From positions 1 through 64,000 of the forward strand of contig NZ_JHVC01000020.1 of NCBI RefSeq assembly GCF_000619945.1: a stretch of DNA of 64,000 nucleotides, read 5' to 3'. The stretch comes from Clostridium lundense DSM 17049. Lineage in GTDB: Bacteria > Bacillota > Clostridia > Clostridiales > Clostridiaceae. The notes beneath the pieces were generated by a model, which was not told the origin of the DNA, did no database searches, and was given only the letters and a program-made list of their open reading frames with translations. Made by a program: the position numbers and the translations under genes. Within the stretch, counting starts at the first letter, position 1. Every line of letters starts with the position of its first letter. Shown in pieces: positions 26,287-34,266 of the stretch.

Positions 26287-26305
26287 TTATAGATTAACAT
26301 ATACC

Positions 26306-26346
26306 AATAGGTATCTTAATGAAAATTAAGATACCTATTTTTTTAT
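26306..26346 (+). terminator. Terminator after rpsR
   Basis: AATAGGTATCTTAAT, loop GAAA, ATTAAGATACCTATT (26306-26339), then a T-run. A 15-bp perfect stem with a GNRA-type tetraloop. The following 200 bases to the kinase gene are AT-rich with no further feature I can support. Confidence 0.92.
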
Positions 26347-26559
26347 TATCTTAATATATAATTTTTGAATAAGGTATGTAGAAATTGAAAATAAGTCTTA
26401 AAAATTAGATTTCCTACACATTAAATGCTATTAAATTAAAACACCTTCCCCATTTAGAGTAAAGGTTTAGGTTTACTCATTTTAGCATAGGTATATACAA
26501 TTGATATAATAGTTAATTACAATTATACTAAATATTATCTTAGAGGAGATGGGTAATAA

Positions 26560-28386
26560 ATGGTAAAAAGTTTAAAAGGAAAAATAACTTCTGTTTATTT
26601 ATTTTTAGTACTTACCATAGCTATTGTTGGATTAGCGTCCGTATTCACTTTATATACTTTAAGAAAGTCTGTAGATGGACTTATGATAGATAATTATAAA
26701 AGTATTAATGCTTCAAATAATATGATGGAAGCTATAGAAATACAAAATGTAGAGATTATAAATTATATAAGGCTAGGTAAACAGGATGCTATAAGTAGTT
26801 ATTATGAGAACGGTGATAATTTCTATAAGTGGTTTAATATAGAGAGAAATAATATAACTGAAAAAGGTGAGAGAGAATATGTGCAATCTATCCAAAAAAC
26901 ATATATTGAATTTTTAAAGTTATTTTCTAAATTGCAAGAAATAAAAAACTCTAGGGGAACTGAAAAAGCATTAGAATATTATGATTCAAGTATAATTCCC
27001 GTATTTACCAAGATAAGACAACAGTTAAGAGACTTATCATTAATAAATGAGCAAGTAATGATAAATAGCAAAGATGGTGTAACAGAAGATGCTAATAATT
27101 CAATGTATATAATTTTAAGTCTTTCAATAATAGCTGTAGTAGCAGGATTCTTTTTTTCTATATTTTTTACTAATAAATTTTTAAAACCCATTTATTTGTT
27201 AACAGAAACGATGAAACTTGTAAAGGAAGGAGATTTAAATCAACAAGCTCCAATAGTATCAGAGGACGAAATAGGTTCGTTAGCAAAAGAATTTAATAAT
27301 ATGACTAAAAGACTTCAAGTTTTTGAAGAAAGCACTCTTGGAAAATTAATGGATGAAAAAAATAAATCTATTGCTATTGTAAAAGGTATTTCAGATCCTC
27401 TTATAGTTTTAGACAGAAATTTTAAAATAATGTTATTAAATAATGCGTGTGAACAATTTTTTAAAGTAGATGAAGATATAGTTATAGGAAAGCATTTTTT
27501 AGAGGTTATAAGAAATGGAGATTTATTCGATTATATATGGAATGTTTATGATAGCAAAGAAAAGTATAGTGAAAAAATAATGAATTTAAAATATGATGAA
27601 CGAGAATATTATTTCAATGTATCTATAACTATGATAGAAGATACCTATTCAGATGTAAATGAAATAATAGTATTCTTAAAAAATATAACTGAAATAAAAC
27701 AAGTAGAAAAAATGAAAACAGATTTTGTATCATCTGTATCTCATGAGTTTAAAACACCGTTAACATCACTTATGATGGGCACTAGTCTTATTATGGATAA
27801 TAATGTAGGAATTTTAAATAAAAAACAGAGAGATATAATGGAAACTATAAAAGAAGACACAGATAAATTATTAAATTTAGTGAATAATTTATTGGAGTTA
27901 TCAAAGGTTGAATATGATAAATCCATTTTTGAAATTAAAGATTGTAATATTGAAGAAATAATACAAAGCTGTTTTAAGGATTTTTATAAATGTGCTGAAG
28001 CAAAGAAGATTCATCTACATTATCAAATAGAGAAAAATTTACCAATCATATCAGTGGATTTTGAAAAGTTATCTTGGGTAATAAATAACCTTATTACAAA
28101 CTCCCTAAAATTCACAAAAGAACAAGATGAAATACTTATAACTGCTTATAAAGGAGAAGATAAAATTTATGTATCTGTAAGGGATACAGGTATTGGTATA
28201 CCAGATGAATATATTACTAAAATATTTGATAAGTTTATACAAGTAAAAGATAAAGATTCTGATACCAGGGGGACTGGATTAGGGCTTGCTATTGCAAAGC
28301 AAATAGTAGAAGTACATGGTGGGCAAATATGGTGTGAAAGTGAACTTGGAGAAGGAAGTATTTTCACATTTACTATTCCAGTATAG
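26560..28386 (+). CDS. Sensor histidine kinase (sensor-HAMP-PAS-HisKA-HATPase)
   Basis: 608 residues. Membrane segments at about 10-30 and 184-206 enclose an extracellular helical sensor of about 150 residues, as in four-helix-bundle receptors. HAMP follows (206-258), then a PAS domain (about 265-380), the phospho-acceptor SSVSHEFKTPLTSL with His394, the N box NNLITNSLKF and G boxes DTGIGIP and GTGLGLAIAKQ. It is first in a tight row with a TPR response regulator and Trk potassium genes, so potassium, turgor or ionic strength is a plausible but unproven signal. Confidence 0.93.
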   Translation: MVKSLKGKITSVYLFLVLTIAIVGLASVFTLYTLRKSVDGLMIDNYKSINASNNMMEAIEIQNVEIINYIRLGKQDAISSYYENGDNFYKWFNIERNNITEKGEREYVQSIQKTYIEFLKLFSKLQEIKNSRGTEKALEYYDSSIIPVFTKIRQQLRDLSLINEQVMINSKDGVTEDANNSMYIILSLSIIAVVAGFFFSIFFTNKFLKPIYLLTETMKLVKEGDLNQQAPIVSEDEIGSLAKEFNNMTKRLQVFEESTLGKLMDEKNKSIAIVKGISDPLIVLDRNFKIMLLNNACEQFFKVDEDIVIGKHFLEVIRNGDLFDYIWNVYDSKEKYSEKIMNLKYDEREYYFNVSITMIEDTYSDVNEIIVFLKNITEIKQVEKMKTDFVSSVSHEFKTPLTSLMMGTSLIMDNNVGILNKKQRDIMETIKEDTDKLLNLVNNLLELSKVEYDKSIFEIKDCNIEEIIQSCFKDFYKCAEAKKIHLHYQIEKNLPIISVDFEKLSWVINNLITNSLKFTKEQDEILITAYKGEDKIYVSVRDTGIGIPDEYITKIFDKFIQVKDKDSDTRGTGLGLAIAKQIVEVHGGQIWCESELGEGSIFTFTIPV

Positions 28387-28408
28387 CATTAGGGGGAGGT
28401 GAATAGCT

Positions 28409-28990
28409 ATGGAAAAGGCATTAGTTGTAGATGATACAAAAAATATAAGAAATTTATTAACAACATGTTTAGAATTAGAGGGTTATAATGTCATTACAGC
28501 TAAAGATGGGGATGAAGCTATAGATATACTTAGGAATGAGAAATTAGGCATAATATTTTTAGATATAAAAATGCCAGGAATAAGTGGGACAGAGGTGTTA
28601 AGAAAGATAAGAAATATGGAAATTGAAACACCAGTAATAATAATGACAGCATTTGCAACAGTAAAAAATGCTGTAGATTGTACTAAAATGGGAGCTGTAG
28701 CTTATCTTCAAAAGCCTTTTACTGCAGATAAAATTAGAAATGTATTGAAAGAATTGCAATGTTATACAGAAGAGTCACATATACAGGATTATATTAGTTC
28801 CTCTAAGTATTTAATAGAAGCTGGCAACATTAATGAGGCATTAAGAATATTGAAAAAAGCGTTATCTATAGAGTCTACTAATGGAGAGATTTATTATTTG
28901 ATAGGAGATGTTTATGAAAAATTAGGAAATTTAATGGAGTCAGATAGATTTCATCAGGTAGCAAAAATATTTAAAGCAAAGGGAAATTAA
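28409..28990 (+). CDS. Response regulator with TPR-like output domain
   Basis: 193 residues. Receiver domain 1-118 with VVDD (7-9), phospho-acceptor Asp52 in IIFLDIKMPG, Thr80 and Lys102 in LQKPFT. Instead of a DNA-binding domain the C-terminus (about 127-190) reads YLIEAGNINEALRILKKALS and EIYYLIGDVYEKLGNLMESD, two tetratricopeptide-like helix pairs. This points to protein-protein output. It is 23 bases downstream of the kinase gene and upstream of the Trk genes. Confidence 0.88.
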   Translation: MEKALVVDDTKNIRNLLTTCLELEGYNVITAKDGDEAIDILRNEKLGIIFLDIKMPGISGTEVLRKIRNMEIETPVIIMTAFATVKNAVDCTKMGAVAYLQKPFTADKIRNVLKELQCYTEESHIQDYISSSKYLIEAGNINEALRILKKALSIESTNGEIYYLIGDVYEKLGNLMESDRFHQVAKIFKAKGN

Positions 28991-29013
28991 TTTAATAAGG
29001 GAGTATGAAAAAT

Positions 29014-29553
29014 ATGATGGATGAATACTGTGACTTCAACAATGAGACTATAATAAATTTTTTGTCAGAGTTTAGTAATGATTATGGATTAACTAAAATA
29101 AAAAAGATATATTTATTTGTTAAAAACAAAATTGAATATGATACTTTTGGTAGTATGGAAAAATCATCTGAAACTTTAGTGATGGGAAGAGGAAATAATA
29201 AAGATAAAACACTATTATTATATACATTACTAAAAGTATGTGATTTTGATTGTACAGTATGTTGTGCAGAAGTTAAGGATAATTCTGAGATATTTATTAG
29301 AAGGGATAAAAAAAGTTTTTATTGGTTTTATATAAAGGTAAATTATTTTGGAAGAAATGTTGAACTAGATTGTAGCTTTGATAAAGAATATTTAAGAGTA
29401 ACTTCTATAAAGAATACTGAACAAAATGATAACTATTTTATTGAAAATTATTTAATAGGCAATAAAAAGTTATTTGATATTATAAATAAAAATGTAATGA
29501 AGAAAAATGATGAAGAAAATGAAAGTATTTGTACAATGTTATGTGCTAATTAA
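29014..29553 (+). CDS. Transglutaminase-fold protein lacking the catalytic Cys
   Basis: About 180 residues. LTKIKKIYLFVKNKIEYDTF, then VMGRGNNKDKTLLLYTLLKV and FYWFYIKVNYFGRNVELDCSF follow the transglutaminase/cysteine-protease (TGc) pattern, where the family has GRGxCxDKA, a His before the WxEV strand and an Asp. Here Asn62 takes the Cys position and the His is replaced by an aromatic residue; only the Asp in ELDCSF remains. It is probably a binding pseudo-enzyme. Start: GGGAG is 10 bases before ATG 29014 but only 1 before ATG 29005. It sits between the regulator and the RCK genes. Confidence 0.68.
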   Translation: MMDEYCDFNNETIINFLSEFSNDYGLTKIKKIYLFVKNKIEYDTFGSMEKSSETLVMGRGNNKDKTLLLYTLLKVCDFDCTVCCAEVKDNSEIFIRRDKKSFYWFYIKVNYFGRNVELDCSFDKEYLRVTSIKNTEQNDNYFIENYLIGNKKLFDIINKNVMKKNDEENESICTMLCAN

Positions 29554-29569
29554 AAGGGGGAGAAAAGCC

Positions 29570-29965
29570 GTGTATATAGTTATTATTGGTAGTGGAAGAA
29601 TTGGAAGTACGACAGCTAGGAAACTAGGAGACAATGGACATGATGTTGTAATAATAGATAGCAGTGTAGAAAACTTAGAAAATACAGGAGGTTCATTTAA
29701 TGGACAAAAGATAAAAGGGATAGAATTTGATAATGATACACTAATTGAAGCTGGGATAGAGAAAGCAGATGTATTTTTGGCCCTTACACCAGATGATAAC
29801 AAGAATATTGTTGCTTGTAGAATAGCAAAAGACATTTTTAGTGTAAAGAAAGTTATTGCTAGGGTAAGTAATGCAAATATTGAAAATATGTATAAAGCAT
29901 TAGGAATAGAAACAGTAAATCCTATAAGCTTAGCAGTGAGTACAATTGAGAATAAAATATTTTAA
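29570..29965 (+). CDS. TrkA-N (RCK) potassium regulatory subunit, short form
   Basis: 131 residues, a single Rossmann nucleotide-binding RCK domain: YIVIIGSGRIGSTTARKLG at the start, DSSVENLEN as the ribose-binding acidic end, ALTPDDNKNIVACRIAK and RVSNANIENMYKALGIETVNP. There is no C-terminal TrkA-C domain. GGGGGAG lies 7 bases before the GTG at 29570; the ORF could be extended upstream but overlaps the previous gene without a better site. Likely gates TrkH together with the next gene. Confidence 0.87.
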   Translation: MYIVIIGSGRIGSTTARKLGDNGHDVVIIDSSVENLENTGGSFNGQKIKGIEFDNDTLIEAGIEKADVFLALTPDDNKNIVACRIAKDIFSVKKVIARVSNANIENMYKALGIETVNPISLAVSTIENKIF

Positions 29966-29989
29966 AAATAATTTAAAGGAGATATAGAT

Positions 29990-30640
29990 ATGAGAGCCAT
30001 TATAGTAGGGGGAGGAAAGGTAGGATACTATCTATTAAAAACTTTGAAAGATGAAGGATATAAGGTTACGTTAATTGAAAAAGATGCAAGTATATGCAAT
30101 AAAATAGCAGAAAAATTTGATGTTGATATAATTTGTGGAGATGGAACAGATATTGAGGTTTTAAAAGATGCAGGTATTGAATATTCCGAAATTGTTGCTG
30201 CAGTTACGGGCAAGGATGAAGAGAACTTTACAATATGCCAAATAATAAAAATAAACTTTAACTATTGTAAAACCATAGCAAGAATTAATAATCCTAAAAA
30301 TAGCAGTATATTTAAAGCACTGGGTATTGATAAGACAGTATGTAGTACAGAAGTAATTGCAAATTTAATAGAAAGTGAATTAAATGACGATAAGATTAAA
30401 ATAATACAAGCATTGGATAGAGGGGAGATGGTTCTCTTAGAGCTAAATATAGATAGAAAAAGCAGTTGGAGAAATAAAACAATAAGTAACATTAATGCTC
30501 CTAATGGCTGTATTATAGTATCAATTTTTAGGGATAAAAGGATAATATATCCTAGTGGCAGTATAGAGATTAAAGAAGGAGATAAAGTATTTATAGTTAC
30601 AAATATGGAAAAGAAATATGAATTAGAGAAATGTATATAA
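29990..30640 (+). CDS. trkA: TrkA-family potassium uptake regulator (RCK-N plus RCK-C)
   Basis: 216 residues. RCK-N part MRAIIVGGGKVGYYLLKTL (1-135, with GDGTDIEVLKDAGIE) and a RCK-C part (about 136-216: IIQALDRGEMVLLELNI, GSIEIKEGDKVFIVT). This is the usual Ktr/Trk regulatory subunit that binds NAD(H) or ATP and, in some families, cyclic di-AMP. It pairs with the shorter RCK gene 25 bases upstream and TrkH downstream. gdpP, a cyclic di-AMP hydrolase, is 4 kb away. Confidence 0.91.
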   Translation: MRAIIVGGGKVGYYLLKTLKDEGYKVTLIEKDASICNKIAEKFDVDIICGDGTDIEVLKDAGIEYSEIVAAVTGKDEENFTICQIIKINFNYCKTIARINNPKNSSIFKALGIDKTVCSTEVIANLIESELNDDKIKIIQALDRGEMVLLELNIDRKSSWRNKTISNINAPNGCIIVSIFRDKRIIYPSGSIEIKEGDKVFIVTNMEKKYELEKCI

Positions 30641-30653
30641 AGGAGATGTTTTT

Positions 30654-30758
30654 ATGTTAACTACAAAAAAAGTAATTAACGGGGTGGCCACAGAATTTAT
30701 ATTTACTATGGGATTAGTAGGTTTAATATTTGCTTTAGAATTTATAATAATGAGGTAA
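30654..30758 (+). CDS. 34-residue membrane micropeptide between trkA and trkH
   Basis: ATG 30654 to TAA 30758, with AAAGGAG 8 bases before the start. The peptide begins MLTTKKVINGVATEFIF and has one hydrophobic helix (about residues 14-32, FIFTMGLVGLIFALEFII) ending in MR. Its 3' end supplies the GAGG ribosome binding site of trkH. It recalls KdpF-like small subunits in size and context but shows no sequence match I recognise. The good start site, one clean helix and operon position support it as real. Confidence 0.65.
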   Translation: MLTTKKVINGVATEFIFTMGLVGLIFALEFIIMR

Positions 30759-30764
30759 AATGTT

Positions 30765-32294
30765 ATGAAAAGTGTTAGGGAAAAAAAAGACTTAAGCATA
30801 ATATCATATTATACAGGTTTTATAATATTGGGAATTGCTATATTAATGGTAATTCCCATGATTACTTCTTTATGTTTTAAAGAGTGGAATGTGGTATTGG
30901 ATTTTATTATAAGTTGTTGTATATCATTAAATTTAGGATTTTTATTTATAATTCTTGGTAGAAATAATATTAAAGGTAGTAAGTTTGAATGGAAACATGG
31001 TTTGGTAATAGCAGCTCTATCATGGATTATTTTAACTATAATAGCAGCTATACCTTATAGGTTAAGTGGAAATTTAAATTCTTTTATAGATGCATGTTTT
31101 GACGTAATGAGTGGATTTACAACTACAGGACTTATATTAATTCAAGATTTAGATCATGTATCTATGGGACTTAATATGTGGAGACATGTTATAACCTTTG
31201 TTGGTGGACAAGGAATGGTAGTATTTGCATTGTCCTTTCTTGTTAGAGATACGGTGGGGACATATAAGATGTATGTTGGAGAGGGAAAGGATATAGAACT
31301 TTTACCAAATATAAAAGGGACAGTTAAAACTATTTGGATTATAAGTTTTATATATCTTATAATAGGAACATTTGTATTATGGATTGATGGTATATATATA
31401 GGTTTAAATCCAGTATCTTCATTTTTTAATGGAGTAGTTATATATATGTCAGCATGGAGTACAGGTGGTTTCGCGCCAATGTCTCAAAATATTTTATATT
31501 ACCATAGTTTATCTTATGAAGTGATAAGTATTATATTTTTTATAATAGGATCGTTCAATTTCGGACTTCACTATGCTGTATGGCAAGGAAATAAGAAGGA
31601 GATAATTAAAAATATAGAAACTCAGAGTTTTGCCATTACAGCTACTTTAACCAGCTTTTTAGCAGCAGTAGGGCTTTATAAGCTGGGTATATATGATGAT
31701 GCTATTTCTATTTTTAGAAGAGCTGTATATAATGTTCTATCTGCTCATACTACCACTGGATTCGCAAATTTATATGCACGACAATTTGCATTACAATGGG
31801 GAGATTTTGCAATATTCATTATGGTAGTAGCTATGCTTATAGGAGGATCAGCTTGCTCTACAGCAGGTGGTTTTAAAGGACTTAGAGTTGGAATATTATT
31901 CAAGGGTGTAATGGGAGAAGTGAAAAGGCTATTATCTACGGAAAGAAAGGTTAGTGTATTTAAGTATCATTATATGAAAGAGAATATATTAACTGATGGA
32001 GTTGTAAAAAGCTCAGCTATTATAATAATGTGCTATATTGTAGTTTTTACTATTGGAACAGCTTTAGGAGCTTATTATGGATATCCACTTTCCAATGCTG
32101 CTTTTGAGTCTGCTTCAGCAGTTGGAAATGTAGGATTATCAATAGGGGTTACGTCTGTAGATATGCCTAATATGTTAAAGATTTTTTATATAATAGCTAT
32201 GTATGTAGGTAGACTTGAATTTATATCGGTGTTTGTGTTAGTGGGATTTATTTTTGGAGGTATAAAAAATATATGTGTAGGGGATTTAAAATAG
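30765..32294 (+). CDS. trkH: TrkH-family potassium transporter
   Basis: 509 residues, about ten membrane helices with four pore loops. The filter-loop signatures are seen as MSGFTTTGLILIQD, SAWSTGGFAPMS, SAHTTTGFAN and ASAVGNVGLSIG, each with the key Gly. GGSACSTAGGFKGLR precedes loop four. It is the ion-conducting subunit; the RCK genes upstream would gate it. The 3' end overlaps the next gene by 22 bases. Confidence 0.95.
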   Translation: MKSVREKKDLSIISYYTGFIILGIAILMVIPMITSLCFKEWNVVLDFIISCCISLNLGFLFIILGRNNIKGSKFEWKHGLVIAALSWIILTIIAAIPYRLSGNLNSFIDACFDVMSGFTTTGLILIQDLDHVSMGLNMWRHVITFVGGQGMVVFALSFLVRDTVGTYKMYVGEGKDIELLPNIKGTVKTIWIISFIYLIIGTFVLWIDGIYIGLNPVSSFFNGVVIYMSAWSTGGFAPMSQNILYYHSLSYEVISIIFFIIGSFNFGLHYAVWQGNKKEIIKNIETQSFAITATLTSFLAAVGLYKLGIYDDAISIFRRAVYNVLSAHTTTGFANLYARQFALQWGDFAIFIMVVAMLIGGSACSTAGGFKGLRVGILFKGVMGEVKRLLSTERKVSVFKYHYMKENILTDGVVKSSAIIIMCYIVVFTIGTALGAYYGYPLSNAAFESASAVGNVGLSIGVTSVDMPNMLKIFYIIAMYVGRLEFISVFVLVGFIFGGIKNICVGDLK

Positions 32295-32773
32295 TTTTTA
32301 CAATGCTTATTATCTTCATTATAGGAGCATTTAATTGTAAGGCTCAAGATAAAATAATAAAAATAAATGATCTAATAGAAGGAAATACAAAATACAGTGG
32401 TAAAGTAGTCACAATAGAAGGAGAAGCTGTAGGGGAAAGAATGAAAAGAGGAAATTATAGTTGGATTAATATAAATGACGGTAGTAATTCTATAGGATTG
32501 TGGTTGAAAAATAGCGATGCGGATAATATTAAGAGATTTGGGAATTATAAGAATAAGGGTGATATAGCAAAGGTTACAGGTACATTTAGTATAAATTGCA
32601 AAGAACATGGTGGAGATATTGATATACATGTAAATAATGTTGATGTTATAGAAAAAGGTAAGAAAGTTAACCATAATTTAAATGTAACTAAAGAAAAATT
32701 ATCTATTATATTGGTAAGTTTAACTTTATCAATTGTAATGTTCTACTATAAAAGAAGAACCTTAAGAAACTAA
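32273..32773 (+). CDS. OB-fold protein with membrane segments at both ends
   Basis: 166 residues. Residues 6-22 (KIVFTMLIIFIIGAFNC) form a signal or membrane segment; residues 30-120 look like an OB fold (YSGKVVTIEGEAVGER, SWININDGSNSIGLWLK, GDIAKVTGTFSI, DIDIHVNNVDVI); residues 142-158 form a second membrane helix followed by a basic end. The OB part should face outside. It overlaps trkH by 22 bases, hence translational coupling. Function unknown; OB-fold domains of this kind bind nucleic acid, sugars or ions. Confidence 0.75.
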   Translation: MCRGFKIVFTMLIIFIIGAFNCKAQDKIIKINDLIEGNTKYSGKVVTIEGEAVGERMKRGNYSWININDGSNSIGLWLKNSDADNIKRFGNYKNKGDIAKVTGTFSINCKEHGGDIDIHVNNVDVIEKGKKVNHNLNVTKEKLSIILVSLTLSIVMFYYKRRTLRN

Positions 32774-32780
32774 ATTTTAG

Positions 32781-32818
32781 GGGTCTACTCTAGCTGTATA
32801 GCAAAAGTAGACCCTTTT
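32781..32818 (+). terminator. Terminator closing the Trk gene run
   Basis: GGGTCTACT (32781-32789) pairs with AGTAGACCC (32806-32814), followed by TTTT. The loop contains a second small stem GCT/AGC. Confidence 0.85.
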
Positions 32819-32935
32819 AACTTTATATTGTAAAATATTTATAGTAAACATATAATTAAAGTATGTATATGTTTAAGGGGATTTTTAAGTAAAATAGTAT
32901 AAATAAAAAAACAAGGGTTAAAAGGGGAGGTTTCC

Positions 32936-33253
32936 ATGAAAAAAGATGGTTTTAATATAATGAGAAATATCCAGGTAATAGAAGAACTCAAGGCAGAACT
33001 TTTATGTATAATTGGGGATTTTTTTAAACTTTTAACTAGAGGTAGTAATGTGGCACAAGGAGCTATACTTGATTGTATTTCCGGGGCAATAACTATACTA
33101 TATATACTAGCTGAGAGATTAGGATATTCATACACTGCAGTAGATGAGAATATAAAAAGAAAGCTGAAAATGGGAATTATTGAAGATGATCAAATAGAAA
33201 AAGAAGGAAAGGATCTAAGTAGGTTATATGCTCATCTTAAAGAAAGACAATAA
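32936..33253 (+). CDS. MazG-like family protein
   Basis: 105 residues, all-helical: NIQVIEELKAELLCIIGDFFKLL, GSNVAQGAILDCISGAITILYILAERLGY, then LKMGIIEDDQIEKEGKDLSRL. This is the small MazG-like family found in clostridia upstream of the yybS-gdpP genes; the metal-binding Glu/Asp pattern of true MazG pyrophosphatases is weak here, so catalytic activity is doubtful. GGGGAGG precedes the ATG. Confidence 0.75.
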   Translation: MKKDGFNIMRNIQVIEELKAELLCIIGDFFKLLTRGSNVAQGAILDCISGAITILYILAERLGYSYTAVDENIKRKLKMGIIEDDQIEKEGKDLSRLYAHLKERQ

Positions 33254-33264
33254 AGGAGGAACAT

Positions 33265-34254
33265 ATGAATAATAGAATTTATAATACTAAAAGTATAGTA
33301 GAGTCTGGACTTATAACAGCGTTAGTTGTAGTATTAGCTTTAATGAATATTTATGTACCCATATTTTCTGCATTAGGAAGGTTTATACTACCAATACCTA
33401 TTGCTATATTATATTTAAGACATAATGTTAAGGTTACAATTACTTCCGTTATAGCAAGCGGAGCTTTAGTAGGTATGATATATAACCCTATTTCAGGATT
33501 AACATCAGCAATTATGTTCGGACTTACAGGAATAACCTTGGGATACTGCATAAAAAATCGTAGTAAAATATCAATTACATTGTTACTTTTATCAATATCT
33601 TCGCTTATAGGTACAGTAATAGATTTTGTTGTATATATAAATTTTATAATGGGAAGTAATATAAGAGGATTGATTGATGAAATGGTAAAAGCCATGAATG
33701 AATCTTTTGATTTAGCAATGAGCTTTTATACAAAAATGGGGGTTAGCCAAGAACAGTTTAAACCACTTTTAGATGCTTTTAAAATGTTTAATACTGATTT
33801 TTTATTAAAATTAATTCCAGGTATTTTAATTATGTCTTCTATTGTAGCTGCATATCTAACATATATAATAACAAGGCTTATACTTAAAAAATTAGGCTAT
33901 AATATAAAAGAAATGACTAAGTTTACTGAAATATATGTAGATATAAAAATAGCTACTATTTTAGCAATCTTTTTATTATTAGGTGTATTGTTAGTAAGAA
34001 AAAATATAATAATAGGAGAATATATACTAAACTCTTCTCAGCTTTTATTGCAATATATCTTTTTAATTAATGGTGTAGCTGTAGCAGTTCATTATTTGAA
34101 AAATAAATTTAATATTTCGAAAGGTGTCATGATATTAATAATATTTTTTACTTTATTTTCTAAACTTGCAATGGTATATTTTATGTTAGGCTTAGCAGAT
34201 GTAATAATGGATTTTAGAAAATTAGATCCAAATAGAAAATTAGGGGTAAAATAG
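33265..34254 (+). CDS. yybS: DUF2232 (YybS-type) membrane protein
   Basis: 329 residues, about eight membrane helices. SIVESGLITALVVVLALMNIYVP and LGRFILPIPIAILYLRH at the N-terminus match the YybS/DUF2232 family, distantly like substrate-specific (S) components of ECF transporters. The genes yybS, gdpP (yybT) and rplI are in the same order as in Bacillus. Substrate unknown. AAAGGAGG precedes the ATG. Confidence 0.86.
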   Translation: MNNRIYNTKSIVESGLITALVVVLALMNIYVPIFSALGRFILPIPIAILYLRHNVKVTITSVIASGALVGMIYNPISGLTSAIMFGLTGITLGYCIKNRSKISITLLLLSISSLIGTVIDFVVYINFIMGSNIRGLIDEMVKAMNESFDLAMSFYTKMGVSQEQFKPLLDAFKMFNTDFLLKLIPGILIMSSIVAAYLTYIITRLILKKLGYNIKEMTKFTEIYVDIKIATILAIFLLLGVLLVRKNIIIGEYILNSSQLLLQYIFLINGVAVAVHYLKNKFNISKGVMILIIFFTLFSKLAMVYFMLGLADVIMDFRKLDPNRKLGVK

Positions 34255-34266
34255 CGAGGGCTTATT

